From: Polynucleobacter arcticus
GTDB lineage: Bacteria > Pseudomonadota > Gammaproteobacteria > Burkholderiales > Burkholderiaceae
Length of the DNA: 64,000 nt
Direction: 5' to 3'
NCBI RefSeq assembly: GCF_013307205.1
Contig: NZ_CP028940.1
Location: forward strand, 1,905,702-1,969,701
Part shown: positions 1-10,314 of the stretch, one piece after another
Layout: each line of letters starts with the position of its first letter
Position numbering within the stretch: the stretch's first letter is position 1
Position numbers and translations under genes: made by a program
Notes under the pieces: generated by a model
Told to the model about the DNA's origin: nothing
Databases searched by the model: none
The model's input: only the letters and a program-made list of their open reading frames with translations

Positions 1-397
1 AGTTGGTGGCATGGCTTTTTCAGCAGAAACAGGTAGCGGCCACCTTGTAAAAATGGACGGCCCACCCGATGCAGGCGGTCAAAATAGCGCCCCGAGACCG
101 ATGGAGTTGATTTTGGCTGGTACTGGAGGATGCTCTGCATTTGATGTAGTTTTAATCCTACAGCGTGCCAAACAAGCTATTAGCGCTTGTGACGTAAAGC
201 TCACTGCGGAACGGGCGGAAGTGGAACCCAAGGTCTTTACAAAAATTCATCTGCATTTCACAGTAACCGGCAAAGACCTAGAGCAAGCTAAGGTTGAGCG
301 GGCCGTAAAGCTATCTCACGAAAAGTATTGCTCAGCGACCAACATGTTGGCAAAAACCGCTGAAATCACTTACAGCATTGATCTCATTTCTGAATAA
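1..397 (+). CDS. OsmC family protein (5' end outside window)
   Basis: The product resembles the OsmC/Ohr superfamily, YhfA-like branch. The cues are the central PMELILAGTGGCSAFDV stretch, which carries the conserved cysteine, and a C-terminal KYCSAT motif with the second cysteine. Relatives are thiol-dependent peroxidases or proteins of unknown cytosolic role. The reading frame is open to the window edge, with in-frame Val-Gly-Gly before the first visible Met. Family members have roughly ten more residues with a conserved Trp there, so the true start probably lies upstream of the window and the gene is partial. It converges on rnpB with only two bases between its stop codon and the RNA's terminal helix. 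The substrate cannot be read from sequence. Confidence 0.85.
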   Translation, partial: VGGMAFSAETGSGHLVKMDGPPDAGGQNSAPRPMELILAGTGGCSAFDVVLILQRAKQAISACDVKLTAERAEVEPKVFTKIHLHFTVTGKDLEQAKVERAVKLSHEKYCSATNMLAKTAEITYSIDLISE

Positions 398-399
398 GT

Positions 400-706
400 G
401 CAGAGTCAATCGATAAGCCGGATTCTGTCGCCTAGATTTGCATCTAGGGGCAATCATTCCTCTAGGCCGGCAGTTACCTGACGGCTCAAGCTCCCTACCC
501 GCAGACTCAGCGGATCGCCTCATCGCCTGCTTACTTGGGATTGCTCCGGGTGGAGGTTACCGCGTTTCACCGTAACTAAATACGCTCGTCTCTGTGGCCC
601 TATTCCTCACGTCACCGTGGATGGTCGTTAACCATCACCCTATCCTATGGAGTCCGGACTTTCCTCCCCCTCAATAAAGAGGCGGCGATTGCCCAATTGA
701 CTCTGC
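400..706 (-). ncRNA. rnpB: RNase P RNA, bacterial type A
   Basis: This is the catalytic RNA that matures tRNA 5' ends. On the minus strand the 5' part holds the conserved GGAAAGTCCGGACTCC block (about 664–649) and the 3' part ends with ACAGAATCCGGCTTATCG (about 428–411), both hallmark segments of bacterial RNase P RNA. The ends are fixed by a perfect 11-bp P1 helix: GCAGAGTCAAT at 400–410 is complementary to 696–706. The length of about 307 nt is slightly short for type A. No long open frame competes here. I see no convincing promoter in the 69 bases before pyrC and no hairpin terminator after the 3' end. Confidence 0.96.
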
Positions 707-775
707 GCCTGCAGTCTAACGCAGTCGCAGAAACTTAACCTAAAAACGAAAAAACAGGGATTGGTGAAGTGGGGT

Positions 776-1834
776 CTAAGCCAGAGACCAGGCAATGGTC
801 TCACCAGCACGCAATGGCACGATGGTTGCCTCGCCCAAAGGAAGTTCAGCAGGAACGCTTTGCGCCTGCTTTACCAAAGTGATGGTTTTCGTATTGCGCG
901 GCAAACAGTAAAAATCGGGACCAAAAAAGCTAGCAAACCCTTCGAGCATATCCAACTTGCCAACACTCTCAAATGCCTCGGCGTATAAACCCAAGGCATT
1001 AAATGCGCTATAACAACCTGCGCAACCACAGGCGGCTTCTTTTGCTCCCTTCTCATGTGGCGCACTATCGGTACCTAGAAAAAATCGTGAACTGCCACTG
1101 GTAGCCGCTTCAAGCAAAGCTACGCGATGCTCCTCTCGCTTGAGTACCGGCAGACAATAGTTATGTGGCCGAATACCGCCAGCAAAAATCGCATTGCGGT
1201 TCATGAGCAAATGCTGTGGAGTAATCGTAGCTGCTAAGATATTTTTTCCACCAGTAGACGTATCACGCACATAGTGCGCTGCTTGCTTGGTTGTGATGTG
1301 CTCAAAAATAATCTTGAGCTCAGGAAAATCTTTTCGTAATGGCACAAGGATTTGATCAATAAATACCGCCTCGCGATCAAAAATATCAATGTGAGCACTA
1401 GTCACTTCACCATGAACCAGTAGCGGCATACCTACAGCCTGCATCGCTTCCAGCGCGGCGTAACAATGCTTAATATCGCTCACCCCAGCATCGCTGTTAG
1501 TAGTTGCTCCAGCGGGATACAACTTAAATCCAGCAATACCTGCAGTCTTGGCTTTCCGAACTTCATCGGCGGAAGTATTGTCTGTAAGGTACAAGGTCAT
1601 CAAGGGCGTAAAACCATAGATTCCGAGAGATTGGAGATTGGCTTCAATTCGACTGCGGTAAGCATTTGCTAAATCCACAGTAGTCACTGGCGGCTTCAAG
1701 TTAGGCATGATGATGGCACGTGCAAATTGCCGAGCAGTATCTGCCAATACATCCTTCATGACCGCACCATCACGAATATGCAAATGCCAGTCGTCTGGCT
1801 GAATCAATTGAATTTGGTTTGAGCTAGTAGACAT
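776..1834 (-). CDS. pyrC: Dihydroorotase
   Basis: The enzyme interconverts carbamoyl-aspartate and dihydroorotate in pyrimidine synthesis, in the cytosol. It is a class II (E. coli-like) dihydroorotase of 352 residues, the usual length. The N-terminal WHLHIRDG gives the zinc ligands His17 and His19. Lys104 in GFKLYPAG is the expected carboxylated lysine. LLVHGE supplies another metal-ligand histidine, and GTDSAPH near residue 245 carries the catalytic Asp. I chose the ATG at 1834 because the longer frame would need a TTG inside the upstream gene and adds residues outside the conserved family N-terminus. A perfect 7-bp inverted repeat (784–802) spans the last codons but no T-run follows it closely. 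It follows the glycerate kinase gene with a 40-base gap. Confidence 0.96.
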   Translation of the reverse strand: MSTSSNQIQLIQPDDWHLHIRDGAVMKDVLADTARQFARAIIMPNLKPPVTTVDLANAYRSRIEANLQSLGIYGFTPLMTLYLTDNTSADEVRKAKTAGIAGFKLYPAGATTNSDAGVSDIKHCYAALEAMQAVGMPLLVHGEVTSAHIDIFDREAVFIDQILVPLRKDFPELKIIFEHITTKQAAHYVRDTSTGGKNILAATITPQHLLMNRNAIFAGGIRPHNYCLPVLKREEHRVALLEAATSGSSRFFLGTDSAPHEKGAKEAACGCAGCYSAFNALGLYAEAFESVGKLDMLEGFASFFGPDFYCLPRNTKTITLVKQAQSVPAELPLGEATIVPLRAGETIAWSLA

Positions 1835-1874
1835 ATATTTTTGATGAAGTTTTGTGTAATCAATTTTTATTGCA

Positions 1875-3194
1875 TTAATCAAGCAAGATAATACGGAAAT
1901 CGTTCACATTAGTTAGTGTAGGGCCAGTTTCCACTAAAGCGTCTAATTTAGAGAAAAAACCATAGCAATCATGTTGGGCTAAATACTGGGCCGGAAAGAG
2001 GTCTTGGGTATCAGCAGCCTGGCGAATAGCAGGAGTAAACCATGCACCGGCATTCTTCTCGCTACCATCAATGCCATCCGTATCAGCAGCCAAAGCCGCT
2101 ATCTTTGGAAAGTCTGCAGAAGCAGCCAATAGTGAGAGCAAGTATTCGCTACAACGGCCCCCTCGACCTTGAAGACCCTCGGAAATGGTCACCGTGCACT
2201 CTCCACCCGAAATCAGGGCGATTGGTGCACTAGTCTTAGTCTGCAAATACTGACGTGCCAATGCAGCTTGCTCGAAACCAACATCCTGAGCCTCGCCAGT
2301 AATCGTGTCACCTAAAATCACTGGCTCATAACCCTGAGTGCGCACATAGTCTGCAGCCGCCACAAGACTTTTGTACGCTGTCGCAATGACGTGGTTATTG
2401 ACTTGAGTATTTTGTAGATCAGCTATTTTTAAAGTTTCAGCAACCTGGCCAGCAATGCCGGATTGCAAATGAAGCAAAACGGAAGAAGGAATAGCATCTC
2501 CTCCTAATCGATACTTTTCCAGAATATGCACAGCATCTTGATAAGTCGAATAATCGGGTGCACAGGGCCCGCTCGCGATGTCAGCAGGATCATCTCCAGT
2601 CACATCGGATATCAACAAAGCCTCTACTCGAGCACCTCTATCAATGGCTAATCTAGCCAAGTTACCACCCAGAATCGCAGATAAATGTTTGCGCACCACA
2701 TTCATCTCTTCAATTGGCGCACCAGAGCGCAATAGCGCCTCAGTAGTCTTGCGCATATCATCAATACTGATACCAGCCTGAGGCAAAGTGAGCAGACTAG
2801 AGCCGCCACCCGAGATTAGGGCAATTAAAGTATCACCCGCTTGCAGTTCACCAACTAAGCGATAGATCTCTTTGGCGCCATCCATCCCGGCTTGATCTGG
2901 GACGGGGTGCCCCGCCTCAATAATGCGAATATGCCCAGTTGGTGAGCCATGACCATAACGAGTCAACACTATGCCCTCAATATCAACCTGAGGCCAATCT
3001 GACTTAGCATATGACTCCAATGCACTGGCCATGGAAGCACTGGCTTTGCCTGCACCTACTACAACACATCGTCCCTTAGGCTCATGCCCCCGCGGAAAAA
3101 TCTTCGCCAAATATTGCGGAATAACGATCTGTGGGTCAGCTACTGCTACCGCAGCCGCAAAGGCATTTCTGAGGATTAATTCTTGCTGGCTCAT
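1875..3194 (-). CDS. Glycerate 2-kinase (MOFRL family)
   Basis: The 439-residue product matches the GckA/TtuD class of glycerate kinases, which phosphorylate D-glycerate at the 2-position and feed glyoxylate or tartronate carbon into glycolysis. It has the N-terminal DUF4147 domain with [13 protein letters not shown] (around residues 45–57) and [11 protein letters not shown] near 128. It also has the C-terminal MOFRL domain with [19 protein letters not shown] and [11 protein letters not shown]. The start at ATG 3194 is taken over an in-frame TTG one codon upstream. The ABC exporter gene stops nine bases earlier, so the two are probably co-transcribed. No glyoxylate carboligase gene is nearby, so its metabolic partner is not visible here. 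Confidence 0.92.
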   Translation of the reverse strand: MSQQELILRNAFAAAVAVADPQIVIPQYLAKIFPRGHEPKGRCVVVGAGKASASMASALESYAKSDWPQVDIEGIVLTRYGHGSPTGHIRIIEAGHPVPDQAGMDGAKEIYRLVGELQAGDTLIALISGGGSSLLTLPQAGISIDDMRKTTEALLRSGAPIEEMNVVRKHLSAILGGNLARLAIDRGARVEALLISDVTGDDPADIASGPCAPDYSTYQDAVHILEKYRLGGDAIPSSVLLHLQSGIAGQVAETLKIADLQNTQVNNHVIATAYKSLVAAADYVRTQGYEPVILGDTITGEAQDVGFEQAALARQYLQTKTSAPIALISGGECTVTISEGLQGRGGRCSEYLLSLLAASADFPKIAALAADTDGIDGSEKNAGAWFTPAIRQAADTQDLFPAQYLAQHDCYGFFSKLDALVETGPTLTNVNDFRIILLD

Positions 3195-3203
3195 CAAAAT
3201 AGT

Positions 3204-5027
3204 TTAATCAAGAGCGGTGCGCTCTTGCATTTGCCACATCTCTGCATATCGACCATTAGCAGACAAAAGTTCACTATGTGTTCCGCGTTCTACGATCTGA
3301 CCATGATCCATCACCAAAATTTGGTCGGCGTGAACAATAGTTGAAAGTCGGTGAGCAACAATCAGGGTAGTGCGATTCTTGGCAAGACCAAGCAACTCTT
3401 CCTGGAACGCGCGCTCCGTTTTGGAATCTAAGGCTGAAGTGGCTTCATCAAAGATGAGCATGGCAGGCTTCTTGAGCAAAGTACGTGCAATAGCAACTCG
3501 CTGCTTCTCACCACCAGAAAGTTTTAAGCCGCGCTCACCCACTTGAGTTTCATATCCATCTGGCAAACGTTTAATAAAACCATCTATTTGCGCAGCTCTA
3601 GCCGCCTCGTGAACTTCTTCAATAGAGGCAGCAGTATCACCATAGGCAATGTTGTAGCCGATGGTGTCATTAAATAAGACCGTATCTTGGGGAACAATGC
3701 CAATCGCTTTGCGTAGGCTAGCTTGCGTGACATCTTGAATATTTTGCTGATCAATCAAGATCTTGCCTGATTGCACATCATAAAAACGAAATAGTAATCT
3801 CGCTAAGGTGCTCTTACCAGCACCACTCTGACCCACTACGGCAGTAATGGTTCCGGCCGGAATATGAAAGCTGACATTCTGAAGAATTTCTCGCTTGGCA
3901 TCGTAATGAAATGAGACATTCTCAAAACGAACATCTGGACCACGCCCTTGGTCGCTAATATGCAAAGGCTGGGCGTTAGACGCATCAGCAATCTCTTTAT
4001 CTGTATTTAATAAGGAGAACATTCGCTCCATATCCGTTAAGGACTGCTTGATCTCGCGATAAATCACGCCCAAGAAATTGAGGGGAATATATAACTGAAT
4101 CATTAAAGTATTGACTAGAACAAGGTCTCCCAGAGTCATCGTGCCGTCTACTACACCAAGCGTAGCGCGCCACAAAATTAATACCAGTCCAATTGCAATA
4201 ATTGTTTGCTGACCAAAATTGAGAACGGCTAAGGATTTTTGTGACTTAACAGCAGCAGCCTGATAGCGCTCCAAGTTTTTATCGTAACGACTGGCTTCAA
4301 AAGCCTCATTACCAAAGTACTTCACCGTCTCAAAGTTCAATAAAGAATCAATTGCTTTCTGATTTGCCTTAGAGTCCATGTCATTCATGGTCTTACGAAA
4401 ATGGGTGCGCCACTCGGTTACCACGACAGTAAAAATGATATAGAAAACTAAGGCACATAAAGTAATCACTGCAAACCAAATATCGTACGAGTAAGCCAAA
4501 TATCCCAGTACTAATATGAACTCAACCAAGGTTGGCAAGATGCTATACAAAGAGTAGGCAATCAGAGACTGGATGCCACGAGTGCCGCGCTCAATATCAC
4601 GACTGACTCCACCAGTTTGGCGAGCTAAATGAAAGCTGAGTGCCAAAGAGTGCAAATGCTCAAAGACTTGAAGGGCTACCTTACGAACAGCATTTTGGGT
4701 CACTCGTGCAAAAAGAAATTCACGCAGCTCTGCAAACAAGGATGCAGACATTCTGAGTAGGCCATAAGCCAAGATGAGTCCTGCGGGAACGACGAGTAAA
4801 GCTTGTGGAGAATCTACCCGAATGTTTAGATCATCAATTAAACGCTTTAGTAAAATCGGGATGCCTAAGTTAGTGACCTTGGCAGCCACGAGGCATGCTA
4901 GAGCAATCGCAACCCTAAACTTATATTCCAATAGGTAGGGAAGTAAATCACGAATGACTTTCCAATCATTCCCCTGTGAAGGTTTAGAAGCGCTTGCCGC
5001 TTGATGATGCCCTGATGAATGTCTCAT
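3204..5027 (-). CDS. Atm1-type ABC exporter (fused membrane and ATPase domains)
   Basis: This is a half-size ABC exporter of 607 residues with six predicted membrane helices in about residues 35–320, followed by an ATPase domain. The ATPase shows Walker [10 protein letters not shown], signature LSGGEKQR, Walker [13 protein letters not shown] and switch histidine VAHRLST. The membrane domain has the ABCB7/Atm1/HMT1 pattern ([13 protein letters not shown] and [11 protein letters not shown] segments). Known relatives export glutathione-linked sulfur species or metal–thiol conjugates and serve iron–sulfur or heavy-metal homeostasis. A homodimer in the inner membrane is expected. It lies between nudB and the glycerate kinase gene with short gaps, with no accessory gene that would narrow the substrate. 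Confidence 0.92.
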   Translation of the reverse strand: MRHSSGHHQAASASKPSQGNDWKVIRDLLPYLLEYKFRVAIALACLVAAKVTNLGIPILLKRLIDDLNIRVDSPQALLVVPAGLILAYGLLRMSASLFAELREFLFARVTQNAVRKVALQVFEHLHSLALSFHLARQTGGVSRDIERGTRGIQSLIAYSLYSILPTLVEFILVLGYLAYSYDIWFAVITLCALVFYIIFTVVVTEWRTHFRKTMNDMDSKANQKAIDSLLNFETVKYFGNEAFEASRYDKNLERYQAAAVKSQKSLAVLNFGQQTIIAIGLVLILWRATLGVVDGTMTLGDLVLVNTLMIQLYIPLNFLGVIYREIKQSLTDMERMFSLLNTDKEIADASNAQPLHISDQGRGPDVRFENVSFHYDAKREILQNVSFHIPAGTITAVVGQSGAGKSTLARLLFRFYDVQSGKILIDQQNIQDVTQASLRKAIGIVPQDTVLFNDTIGYNIAYGDTAASIEEVHEAARAAQIDGFIKRLPDGYETQVGERGLKLSGGEKQRVAIARTLLKKPAMLIFDEATSALDSKTERAFQEELLGLAKNRTTLIVAHRLSTIVHADQILVMDHGQIVERGTHSELLSANGRYAEMWQMQERTALD

Positions 5028-5036
5028 CGCTCTATC

Positions 5037-5495
5037 TTAGTGAGTTACGCTCTGGTGCGCAGAAAATAACTTGAGAATTGCTTCCCCATTGCTAGGAGAG
5101 AAACATTTTTTTGCTGCCTCATTAAAAGGCAGCCACTGGTAAGCGACATGTTCTCTTGGGGCCAATCTGACTGAGACATCATCTGGAACAAGTAATGAAA
5201 ACCAATGCTCAGTATTTTTGGTGACTCCAGGAGCATAGCGGTGACGCCATTGCAGATAAATCTCGTACTCAATCTGATGGTGCATATTCTGCAAAGCATT
5301 TTCTGGCAGTGATTGAATATCAATGCCGGTTTCTTCAAGGACTTCGCGCGAAGCGGCCAACTTCAGATCTTCATCCAAGGTGTCGATGCTGCCTGTAACA
5401 GATTGCCAAAAGTTGAGCCTGTCGGCCCTCTCAATTAGTAAGACCTCCCCATTCGATCTATAGATGACCACTAAAACCGAAATAGGGATTTTCAA
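5037..5495 (-). CDS. nudB: Dihydroneopterin triphosphate diphosphatase
   Basis: This is a Nudix hydrolase of about 152 residues that removes pyrophosphate from dihydroneopterin triphosphate in folate synthesis. The Nudix box lies around residues 33–55 with GSIDTLDEDLK followed by REVLEETG. WQSVTGS and KNTEHWFSL are typical of NudB rather than general MutT proteins. The family N-terminus (KxPxSVLVVIY) aligns right at the proposed start, but the only start codon there is TTG with no clear ribosome-binding site, so the exact start is uncertain. It sits directly after aspS, 22 bases away, a pairing common in betaproteobacteria. Confidence 0.9.
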   Translation of the reverse strand: MKIPISVLVVIYRSNGEVLLIERADRLNFWQSVTGSIDTLDEDLKLAASREVLEETGIDIQSLPENALQNMHHQIEYEIYLQWRHRYAPGVTKNTEHWFSLLVPDDVSVRLAPREHVAYQWLPFNEAAKKCFSPSNGEAILKLFSAHQSVTH

Positions 5496-5517
5496 GATGC
5501 TTTGAATGCTTTCTTGC

Positions 5518-7317
5518 TTAAGCAGCCGGAGCAGCTTGGCGTAAGCGAATGTGCAGCTCTTTTAACTGACGCTCATCTACGGGGCTAGGGGCTTGGGTTA
5601 GCAAGCACTGTGCACGCTGTGTTTTAGGAAAAGCAATCACATCACGAATAGACTCAGCGCCCGTCATCATTGTGACGATACGATCTAATCCAAATGCAAT
5701 ACCACCATGCGGAGGGGCACCATACTGCAACGCATCTAATAAGAACCCAAACTTAGCTTGTGCTTCTTCAGCGCCAATCTTCAAGGCACGGAATACTTGG
5801 CTCTGCACTGCCTCTTGATGAATACGAACTGAGCCGCCACCAATTTCACTGCCATTCAGGACCATGTCGTAGGCTTTAGCTAAGCACTTACCGGGATTGG
5901 ATTCGAGATACTGCATGTGCTCATCTTTAGGGCTAGTAAACGGATGATGGCAAGCTACCCAACGGGCTTCGCCTTCATCGTAATCAAACATTGGGAAATC
6001 AACTACCCATAATGGTTTCCAACCTTCAGTCGAGAGACCGTGCTCTTTACCCCAGGCAGAGTGGCCTATTTTCAAACGTAAGCCACCGATTGCATCGTTT
6101 ACCACCTTTTCTTTATCGGCACCGAAGAAAATAATATCGCCTTCTTTAGCGCCTGTGCGCTTTAAGATTCCCTCGATTGCAGCATCATGTAGATTTTTTA
6201 CGATGGGTGATTGCAAACCATTGCGACCCTCTGCTACAGAGTTCACTTTGATCCAAGCTAAACCTTTAGCACCATAGATCGCTACAAATTGAGTGTAGTC
6301 ATCAATTTCACTACGACTGATCTCAGCGCCGCCCGGAACACATAGGCCCACTACACGCCCACCCTCTTGATTAGCTGCACCAGAAAATACTTTGAAATCG
6401 ACATCTTTCATTAAGTCAGTCAACTCGGTGAACTCAAAGTTCACACGTAGATCAGGCTTGTCCGAACCAAAGCGTGCCATACCTTCTGAGTAAGGCATTG
6501 TTGGGAATGGATTTGGTAACTCGACATTCATCGTGGTTTTAAAAATATGACGGATCATGTTTTCAAATAACTCACGAATTTCTAATTCATCTAAGAAAGC
6601 TGTTTCACAGTCGATCTGAGTAAATTCAGGTTGACGATCAGCACGCAAATCTTCATCACGGAAACACTTAGTAATTTGATAGTAACGATCAAAACCCGCC
6701 ACCATTAATAACTGCTTAAATAACTGAGGGGACTGTGGCAAAGCAAAGAATTGACCATCATGAACACGGGATGGCACTAAATAGTCGCGCGCACCTTCGG
6801 GCGTACTCTTGGTCAGCATCGGTGTTTCAATATCAATAAAGCCGGCAGCATCTAAGTACCGGCGGCATTCCATAGCAACGTTGTAACGCAAGCGTAAATT
6901 CTTTTGCATTTGCGGACGACGCAAATCCAGAACCCGATGAGTTAAGCGAGTAGTCTCAGATAAGTTCTCATCTTCTAATTGGAACGGAGGTGTAATAGAG
7001 GCATTCAAGATCACTAGGCCGTGGCAAAGTACTTCAATCTTACCGCTCGCCAAATCATTGTTCTCAGTGCCAGCAGGACGTGCACGCACCAGGCCTTTGA
7101 CCTGAATACAAAACTCGTTACGAACCTGCTCTGCCAAAGCAAACATCTCTGGGCGATCTGGATCGCATACTACCTGTACAAAACCTTGATGGTCACGCAA
7201 GTCAATAAAGATCACGCCACCGTGGTCACGGCGGCGATTTACCCAACCAGAGAGAGTAATTTCTTGACCAATGAGTGATTCGGTTACCTGACCGCAGGTA
7301 TGGCTTCGCATCGACAT
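5518..7317 (-). CDS. aspS: Aspartyl-tRNA synthetase
   Basis: The enzyme charges tRNA-Asp in the cytosol. The 599-residue product is a full-length bacterial class IIb synthetase. It has an N-terminal OB-fold anticodon domain with [19 protein letters not shown], then motif 2 [18 protein letters not shown], a bacterial GAD insertion in about residues 300–420, and motif 3 [14 protein letters not shown] near the C-terminus. A second ATG two codons in could also serve as start. The gene follows a DUF502 membrane protein by 16 bases and precedes nudB. Whether it also charges tRNA-Asn (a non-discriminating enzyme) cannot be settled from this window. Confidence 0.98.
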   Translation of the reverse strand: MSMRSHTCGQVTESLIGQEITLSGWVNRRRDHGGVIFIDLRDHQGFVQVVCDPDRPEMFALAEQVRNEFCIQVKGLVRARPAGTENNDLASGKIEVLCHGLVILNASITPPFQLEDENLSETTRLTHRVLDLRRPQMQKNLRLRYNVAMECRRYLDAAGFIDIETPMLTKSTPEGARDYLVPSRVHDGQFFALPQSPQLFKQLLMVAGFDRYYQITKCFRDEDLRADRQPEFTQIDCETAFLDELEIRELFENMIRHIFKTTMNVELPNPFPTMPYSEGMARFGSDKPDLRVNFEFTELTDLMKDVDFKVFSGAANQEGGRVVGLCVPGGAEISRSEIDDYTQFVAIYGAKGLAWIKVNSVAEGRNGLQSPIVKNLHDAAIEGILKRTGAKEGDIIFFGADKEKVVNDAIGGLRLKIGHSAWGKEHGLSTEGWKPLWVVDFPMFDYDEGEARWVACHHPFTSPKDEHMQYLESNPGKCLAKAYDMVLNGSEIGGGSVRIHQEAVQSQVFRALKIGAEEAQAKFGFLLDALQYGAPPHGGIAFGLDRIVTMMTGAESIRDVIAFPKTQRAQCLLTQAPSPVDERQLKELHIRLRQAAPAA

Positions 7318-7333
7318 AACAATTTCCTATAAA

Positions 7334-7987
7334 TCAAAGATGTTGGCTTGACCCAATAGCGGTCAAACCAGTTGAACTGGTGGGGGGAACAGATCCCATT
7401 GAAACAATATGTTTGAGCGCCTCTTCGACACTCATCTCTAATTCAATGGTGTGTGCACGTGGGACGATCATAAAAAATCCGGAAGTTGGATTTGGGGTGG
7501 TTGGCAAGAATACGTTGACGAAATCTTCACCCAACTTAGCAGAAACTTCTCTTGCAGGGATGCCAGTCTGAAATGCGATCGCCCAAGAATCTGCGTGCGG
7601 ATAACGAATCAACAAGGCCTTACTAAAGGCTTGGCCACTACCTGAAAATAGCGTCGAAGAGACTTGTTGAACGCTGGAGTAAATAGAGCGCACGATTGGA
7701 ATGCGGTTCACAAAACGATCCCATACCTTCATCCACCATTGCCCTGCAAAATTGATGGCGAACAACCCAGTAAGCATGATTACTGAAACTACGATCAAGA
7801 TGCCAACCGCAGGCAGGTCACGGAAATGCTGCAAGTCGGCAGCAAATTGATTGGGGAAGACGGCAATAATGGCATGCATCACAGAGCCAAACACCCCGTC
7901 GAGCAGACCAAGGCCCCATCCAATCACCCAAATGGTGATTGACATCGGTGCCCACACCAGAATGCCTGCGATAAAGTATTTTTTCAT
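7334..7987 (-). CDS. DUF502 family membrane protein
   Basis: This is a 217-residue protein with two strongly hydrophobic spans. One is at the N-terminus (about 5–30, WAPMSITIWVIGWGLGLLD) and one is in about 58–85 (VGILIVVSVIMLTGLFAIN). They are followed by a soluble C-terminal part with the family pattern NRIPIVRSIYSSVQQ and PTTPNPTSGF. DUF502 proteins are widespread and uncharacterised. The N-terminal spans suggest inner-membrane anchoring. In many betaproteobacteria a small FmdB-type zinc-ribbon gene precedes this one, but only 64 bases separate it from ubiB here, so that gene is missing from the spot. Downstream is aspS. Confidence 0.9.
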   Translation of the reverse strand: MKKYFIAGILVWAPMSITIWVIGWGLGLLDGVFGSVMHAIIAVFPNQFAADLQHFRDLPAVGILIVVSVIMLTGLFAINFAGQWWMKVWDRFVNRIPIVRSIYSSVQQVSSTLFSGSGQAFSKALLIRYPHADSWAIAFQTGIPAREVSAKLGEDFVNVFLPTTPNPTSGFFMIVPRAHTIELEMSVEEALKHIVSMGSVPPTSSTGLTAIGSSQHL

Positions 7988-8051
7988 TTGCCTGTGCTCA
8001 TGCTTTGCCTAACCTAGCATTTTAGCGGTTTAAGCGATGACCGACGACAGA

Positions 8052-9638
8052 CTAATAAAGACCAAGGCCAATAATCAAAATTCCCGCCAAAAAGCCTCCC
8101 GCAAACAATAAAGCCCCCACCAAGAGGCGATGAGTACGTCTTTCTTGTAATAAAAGGGCTTTTAGGACCTCTAATTCGCCATTCTGCCCCTTTTGCGGCG
8201 CTTTCACTTGCGCCAAACTCTCTGCAATGAGGCGGGGTAGAGTTGGCAGAATCTGTGCCCAGCTTGGTGCCTCAGCCTTAATACCGTCTACCAAGGCCCT
8301 CCAACCGAGCTGCTGACTAATCCATTTTTCCAAGATCGGCTTGGCGGTCTTCCAGAGATCCAAGTCCGGGTCCAGCTCACGTGCAAGACCCTCGACGTTC
8401 AATAGGGTCTTCTGGAGTAAGGTTAACTGTGGCTGAATTTCCACCTTGAAACGACGTGAGGTTTGGAATAAACGCATCAGCACAATTCCGAGGGAAATTT
8501 CCTTCAGAGGGCGATCAAAGTAAGGCTCACAAACAGAGCGCACTGCACCTTCCAACTCTTCGACGCGAGTGTTAGCAGGAACCCAACCAGACTCAATGTG
8601 CAATTCAGCCACACGGCGGTAGTCACGATTAAAGAAAGCTAAGAAATTGAGAGCGAGGTAACTTTTGTCGGATTGGCTCAACGCACCAACAATGCCAAAA
8701 TCTAAAGAAATAAAACGGCCAAATGTCTCTGGCTCCAGGCTAATCATGATATTTCCAGGATGCATATCCGCATGAAAAAAACCATGCTCAAATACCTGAG
8801 TGAAAAATATTTCTACACCATCCGCAGCGAGCTTTTTAAAATCAATACCTGCTGCGCGCAAGTCAGCAGTCCGGCCAATGGAAATTCCATTCATCTTTTC
8901 CATCACGATGACATTGGTGTGACATAAATCCCAATACATCTCCGGAATCATCAATTTCTGTGAGTCGACAAAATAACGGCGCAACTGACTTGCATTGGCT
9001 GCCTCACGCATGAGGTCCAACTCATCATGAAGATGCGTATCAAATTCTGCAACGTTTTCACGGGGCTTTAAGCGACGACCATCTTCAGAGATTCGCTCAA
9101 TAATTTTTGCCAAGTCATACAACAAAGCAAGATCGCCATCAATGATCGGTAAAATGCCTGGGCGCAGGACTTTAATTGCGACAGCGCGACCTTCCCATTC
9201 AGGATGCTTTGCGGTGCCACGTAATAAACCAAAGTGCACTTGAGCTACAGAGGCACTGGCTACAGGAGTCGCATCAAAACTAATAAATACTTCTTGAATG
9301 GATTGTCCAAGGGCCTGCTCAATCAAGCGACATGATTCATCATTCGAAAATGGGGGGACCTGATCCTGCAACTTCGCTAATTCATTAGCAATATCTTCTG
9401 GCAATAAATCTCGTCGGGTTGATAACACTTGTCCAAACTTCACGAAGATGGGGCCAAGGGCCTCTAAGGTCAAACGAATACGCTCACCCCTTGGCAAGGC
9501 TTGACCAGGAGAGGTCCAGCAAATAATGGTTAATACACCGCGACGAATCCCCGGTTTGAGAATATCGCGCAGTAATGGCAACATGCCATAGCGCCATGCA
9601 GTAAAGAAAATAAAGGAGAGGCGGGCAAGACGACGCAC
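8052..9638 (-). CDS. ubiB: UbiB family atypical kinase for ubiquinone synthesis
   Basis: The 528-residue product belongs to the ABC1/ADCK/UbiB atypical kinase-like family needed for ubiquinone biosynthesis, probably as an ATPase supporting the membrane-associated Ubi complex. The visible family signatures are KxGQ motif [11 protein letters not shown] (about 66–76), Ala-rich loop [21 protein letters not shown] with the ATP-site lysine, [11 protein letters not shown], and LDFGIVG. Two hydrophobic segments at the extreme C-terminus (about 500–525) form the membrane anchor. Translation starts at GTG. It follows ubiJ by six bases, the usual arrangement, and the two are surely co-expressed. Confidence 0.96.
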   Translation of the reverse strand: MRRLARLSFIFFTAWRYGMLPLLRDILKPGIRRGVLTIICWTSPGQALPRGERIRLTLEALGPIFVKFGQVLSTRRDLLPEDIANELAKLQDQVPPFSNDESCRLIEQALGQSIQEVFISFDATPVASASVAQVHFGLLRGTAKHPEWEGRAVAIKVLRPGILPIIDGDLALLYDLAKIIERISEDGRRLKPRENVAEFDTHLHDELDLMREAANASQLRRYFVDSQKLMIPEMYWDLCHTNVIVMEKMNGISIGRTADLRAAGIDFKKLAADGVEIFFTQVFEHGFFHADMHPGNIMISLEPETFGRFISLDFGIVGALSQSDKSYLALNFLAFFNRDYRRVAELHIESGWVPANTRVEELEGAVRSVCEPYFDRPLKEISLGIVLMRLFQTSRRFKVEIQPQLTLLQKTLLNVEGLARELDPDLDLWKTAKPILEKWISQQLGWRALVDGIKAEAPSWAQILPTLPRLIAESLAQVKAPQKGQNGELEVLKALLLQERRTHRLLVGALLFAGGFLAGILIIGLGLY

Positions 9639-9644
9639 GGTAAA

Positions 9645-10262
9645 TTAACCTTTTCGCTCTAGCAGTTGAATACGCTTTTCCATGCGATCAACTGCATCAC
9701 GTAAGGTATTTAATTGATTTTTGTGAATGATGAAATCCCGCTTATTCAGAAGTACTTTTTTTTCTTCGCTGACATACTCCACCACATTAGCTAATAAGTC
9801 AGAAGCAGCAGATCGTCCTGCGGAAACGAATTTCTTGCCTTGGCGTACGGCGAAGTTGGCGGGCGCATCACCAATAAGCTGTGCTAAGTCCTCCTCATAC
9901 TCCCAACGAATCTGTCCTGCTAGACGCCCCAGTAATTGAGCTAAGTCGGCATCGCCAGTAATCTTGACCGACTTCATTGCCTGCTCTCGTACACCACCAG
10001 AACCGCCTGTAAGTGCACTCATGACATCAGCAGAAACATCCAACTCTAAAGAGGGGATATCTAAGTCAGTTGCAGCGGTTAAAGTCCCAGCCGGCGTCAA
10101 TTCAAAAAAAAGGTTGCCGACAGGCAACTTCAGCAAGATGACTTTGCCAGCGTGTCGAGCCAACTCGCCCATCGCCCAGGGTTCCGCTTTCAGAATGTGA
10201 TTTATCCCTCGGCAGGCGGCTACAGCTGCAATAGGATGATTAATGGAGGATGCGGTGGTCAT
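9645..10262 (-). CDS. ubiJ: Ubiquinone biosynthesis accessory factor UbiJ
   Basis: The product is a 205-residue SCP2-type sterol-carrier-like protein that helps assemble the soluble Ubi complex and holds hydrophobic ubiquinone intermediates. The beta-rich SCP2 part covers about residues 25–115, including FELTPAGTLTAA and SVKITGDADLAQLLGRLAG. It is followed by WEYEEDLAQLIGD and a C-terminal coiled coil (DAVDRMEKRIQLLER). The ATG at 10262 lies only seven bases after the T-run of a terminator-like hairpin, and no ribosome-binding site precedes it. A longer frame would begin with a TTG inside that hairpin and is unlikely. Position between the Tim44-like gene and ubiB supports the call. Confidence 0.9.
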   Translation of the reverse strand: MTTASSINHPIAAVAACRGINHILKAEPWAMGELARHAGKVILLKLPVGNLFFELTPAGTLTAATDLDIPSLELDVSADVMSALTGGSGGVREQAMKSVKITGDADLAQLLGRLAGQIRWEYEEDLAQLIGDAPANFAVRQGKKFVSAGRSAASDLLANVVEYVSEEKKVLLNKRDFIIHKNQLNTLRDAVDRMEKRIQLLERKG

Positions 10263-10268
10263 GGGCGT

Positions 10269-10290
10269 AAAAAACCCGCACAAGTGCGGG
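10269..10290 (-). terminator. Intrinsic terminator or attenuator hairpin before ubiJ
   Basis: On the minus strand there is a 7-bp GC-rich stem, CCCGCAC then GTGCGGG with a two-base loop, followed directly by six T residues. It lies after the Tim44-like gene and right before the ubiJ start codon. It may end most transcription from ubiE and the Tim44-like gene while allowing some read-through into ubiJ–ubiB. Confidence 0.75.
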
Positions 10291-10314
10291 CTTTCAGTGG
10301 AAAGTACCTTAAGC

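Noticed and set aside
784..802. Perfect 7-bp inverted repeat near the pyrC stop codon, considered as a terminator.
   Set aside because: It lies within the last coding codons and no T-run follows it; the nearest T-run is about 30 bases further on.
7988..8051. Space for a small FmdB zinc-ribbon gene between ubiB and the DUF502 gene.
   Set aside because: Only 64 bases are available and no CxxC-bearing frame is present, so the gene is not here.
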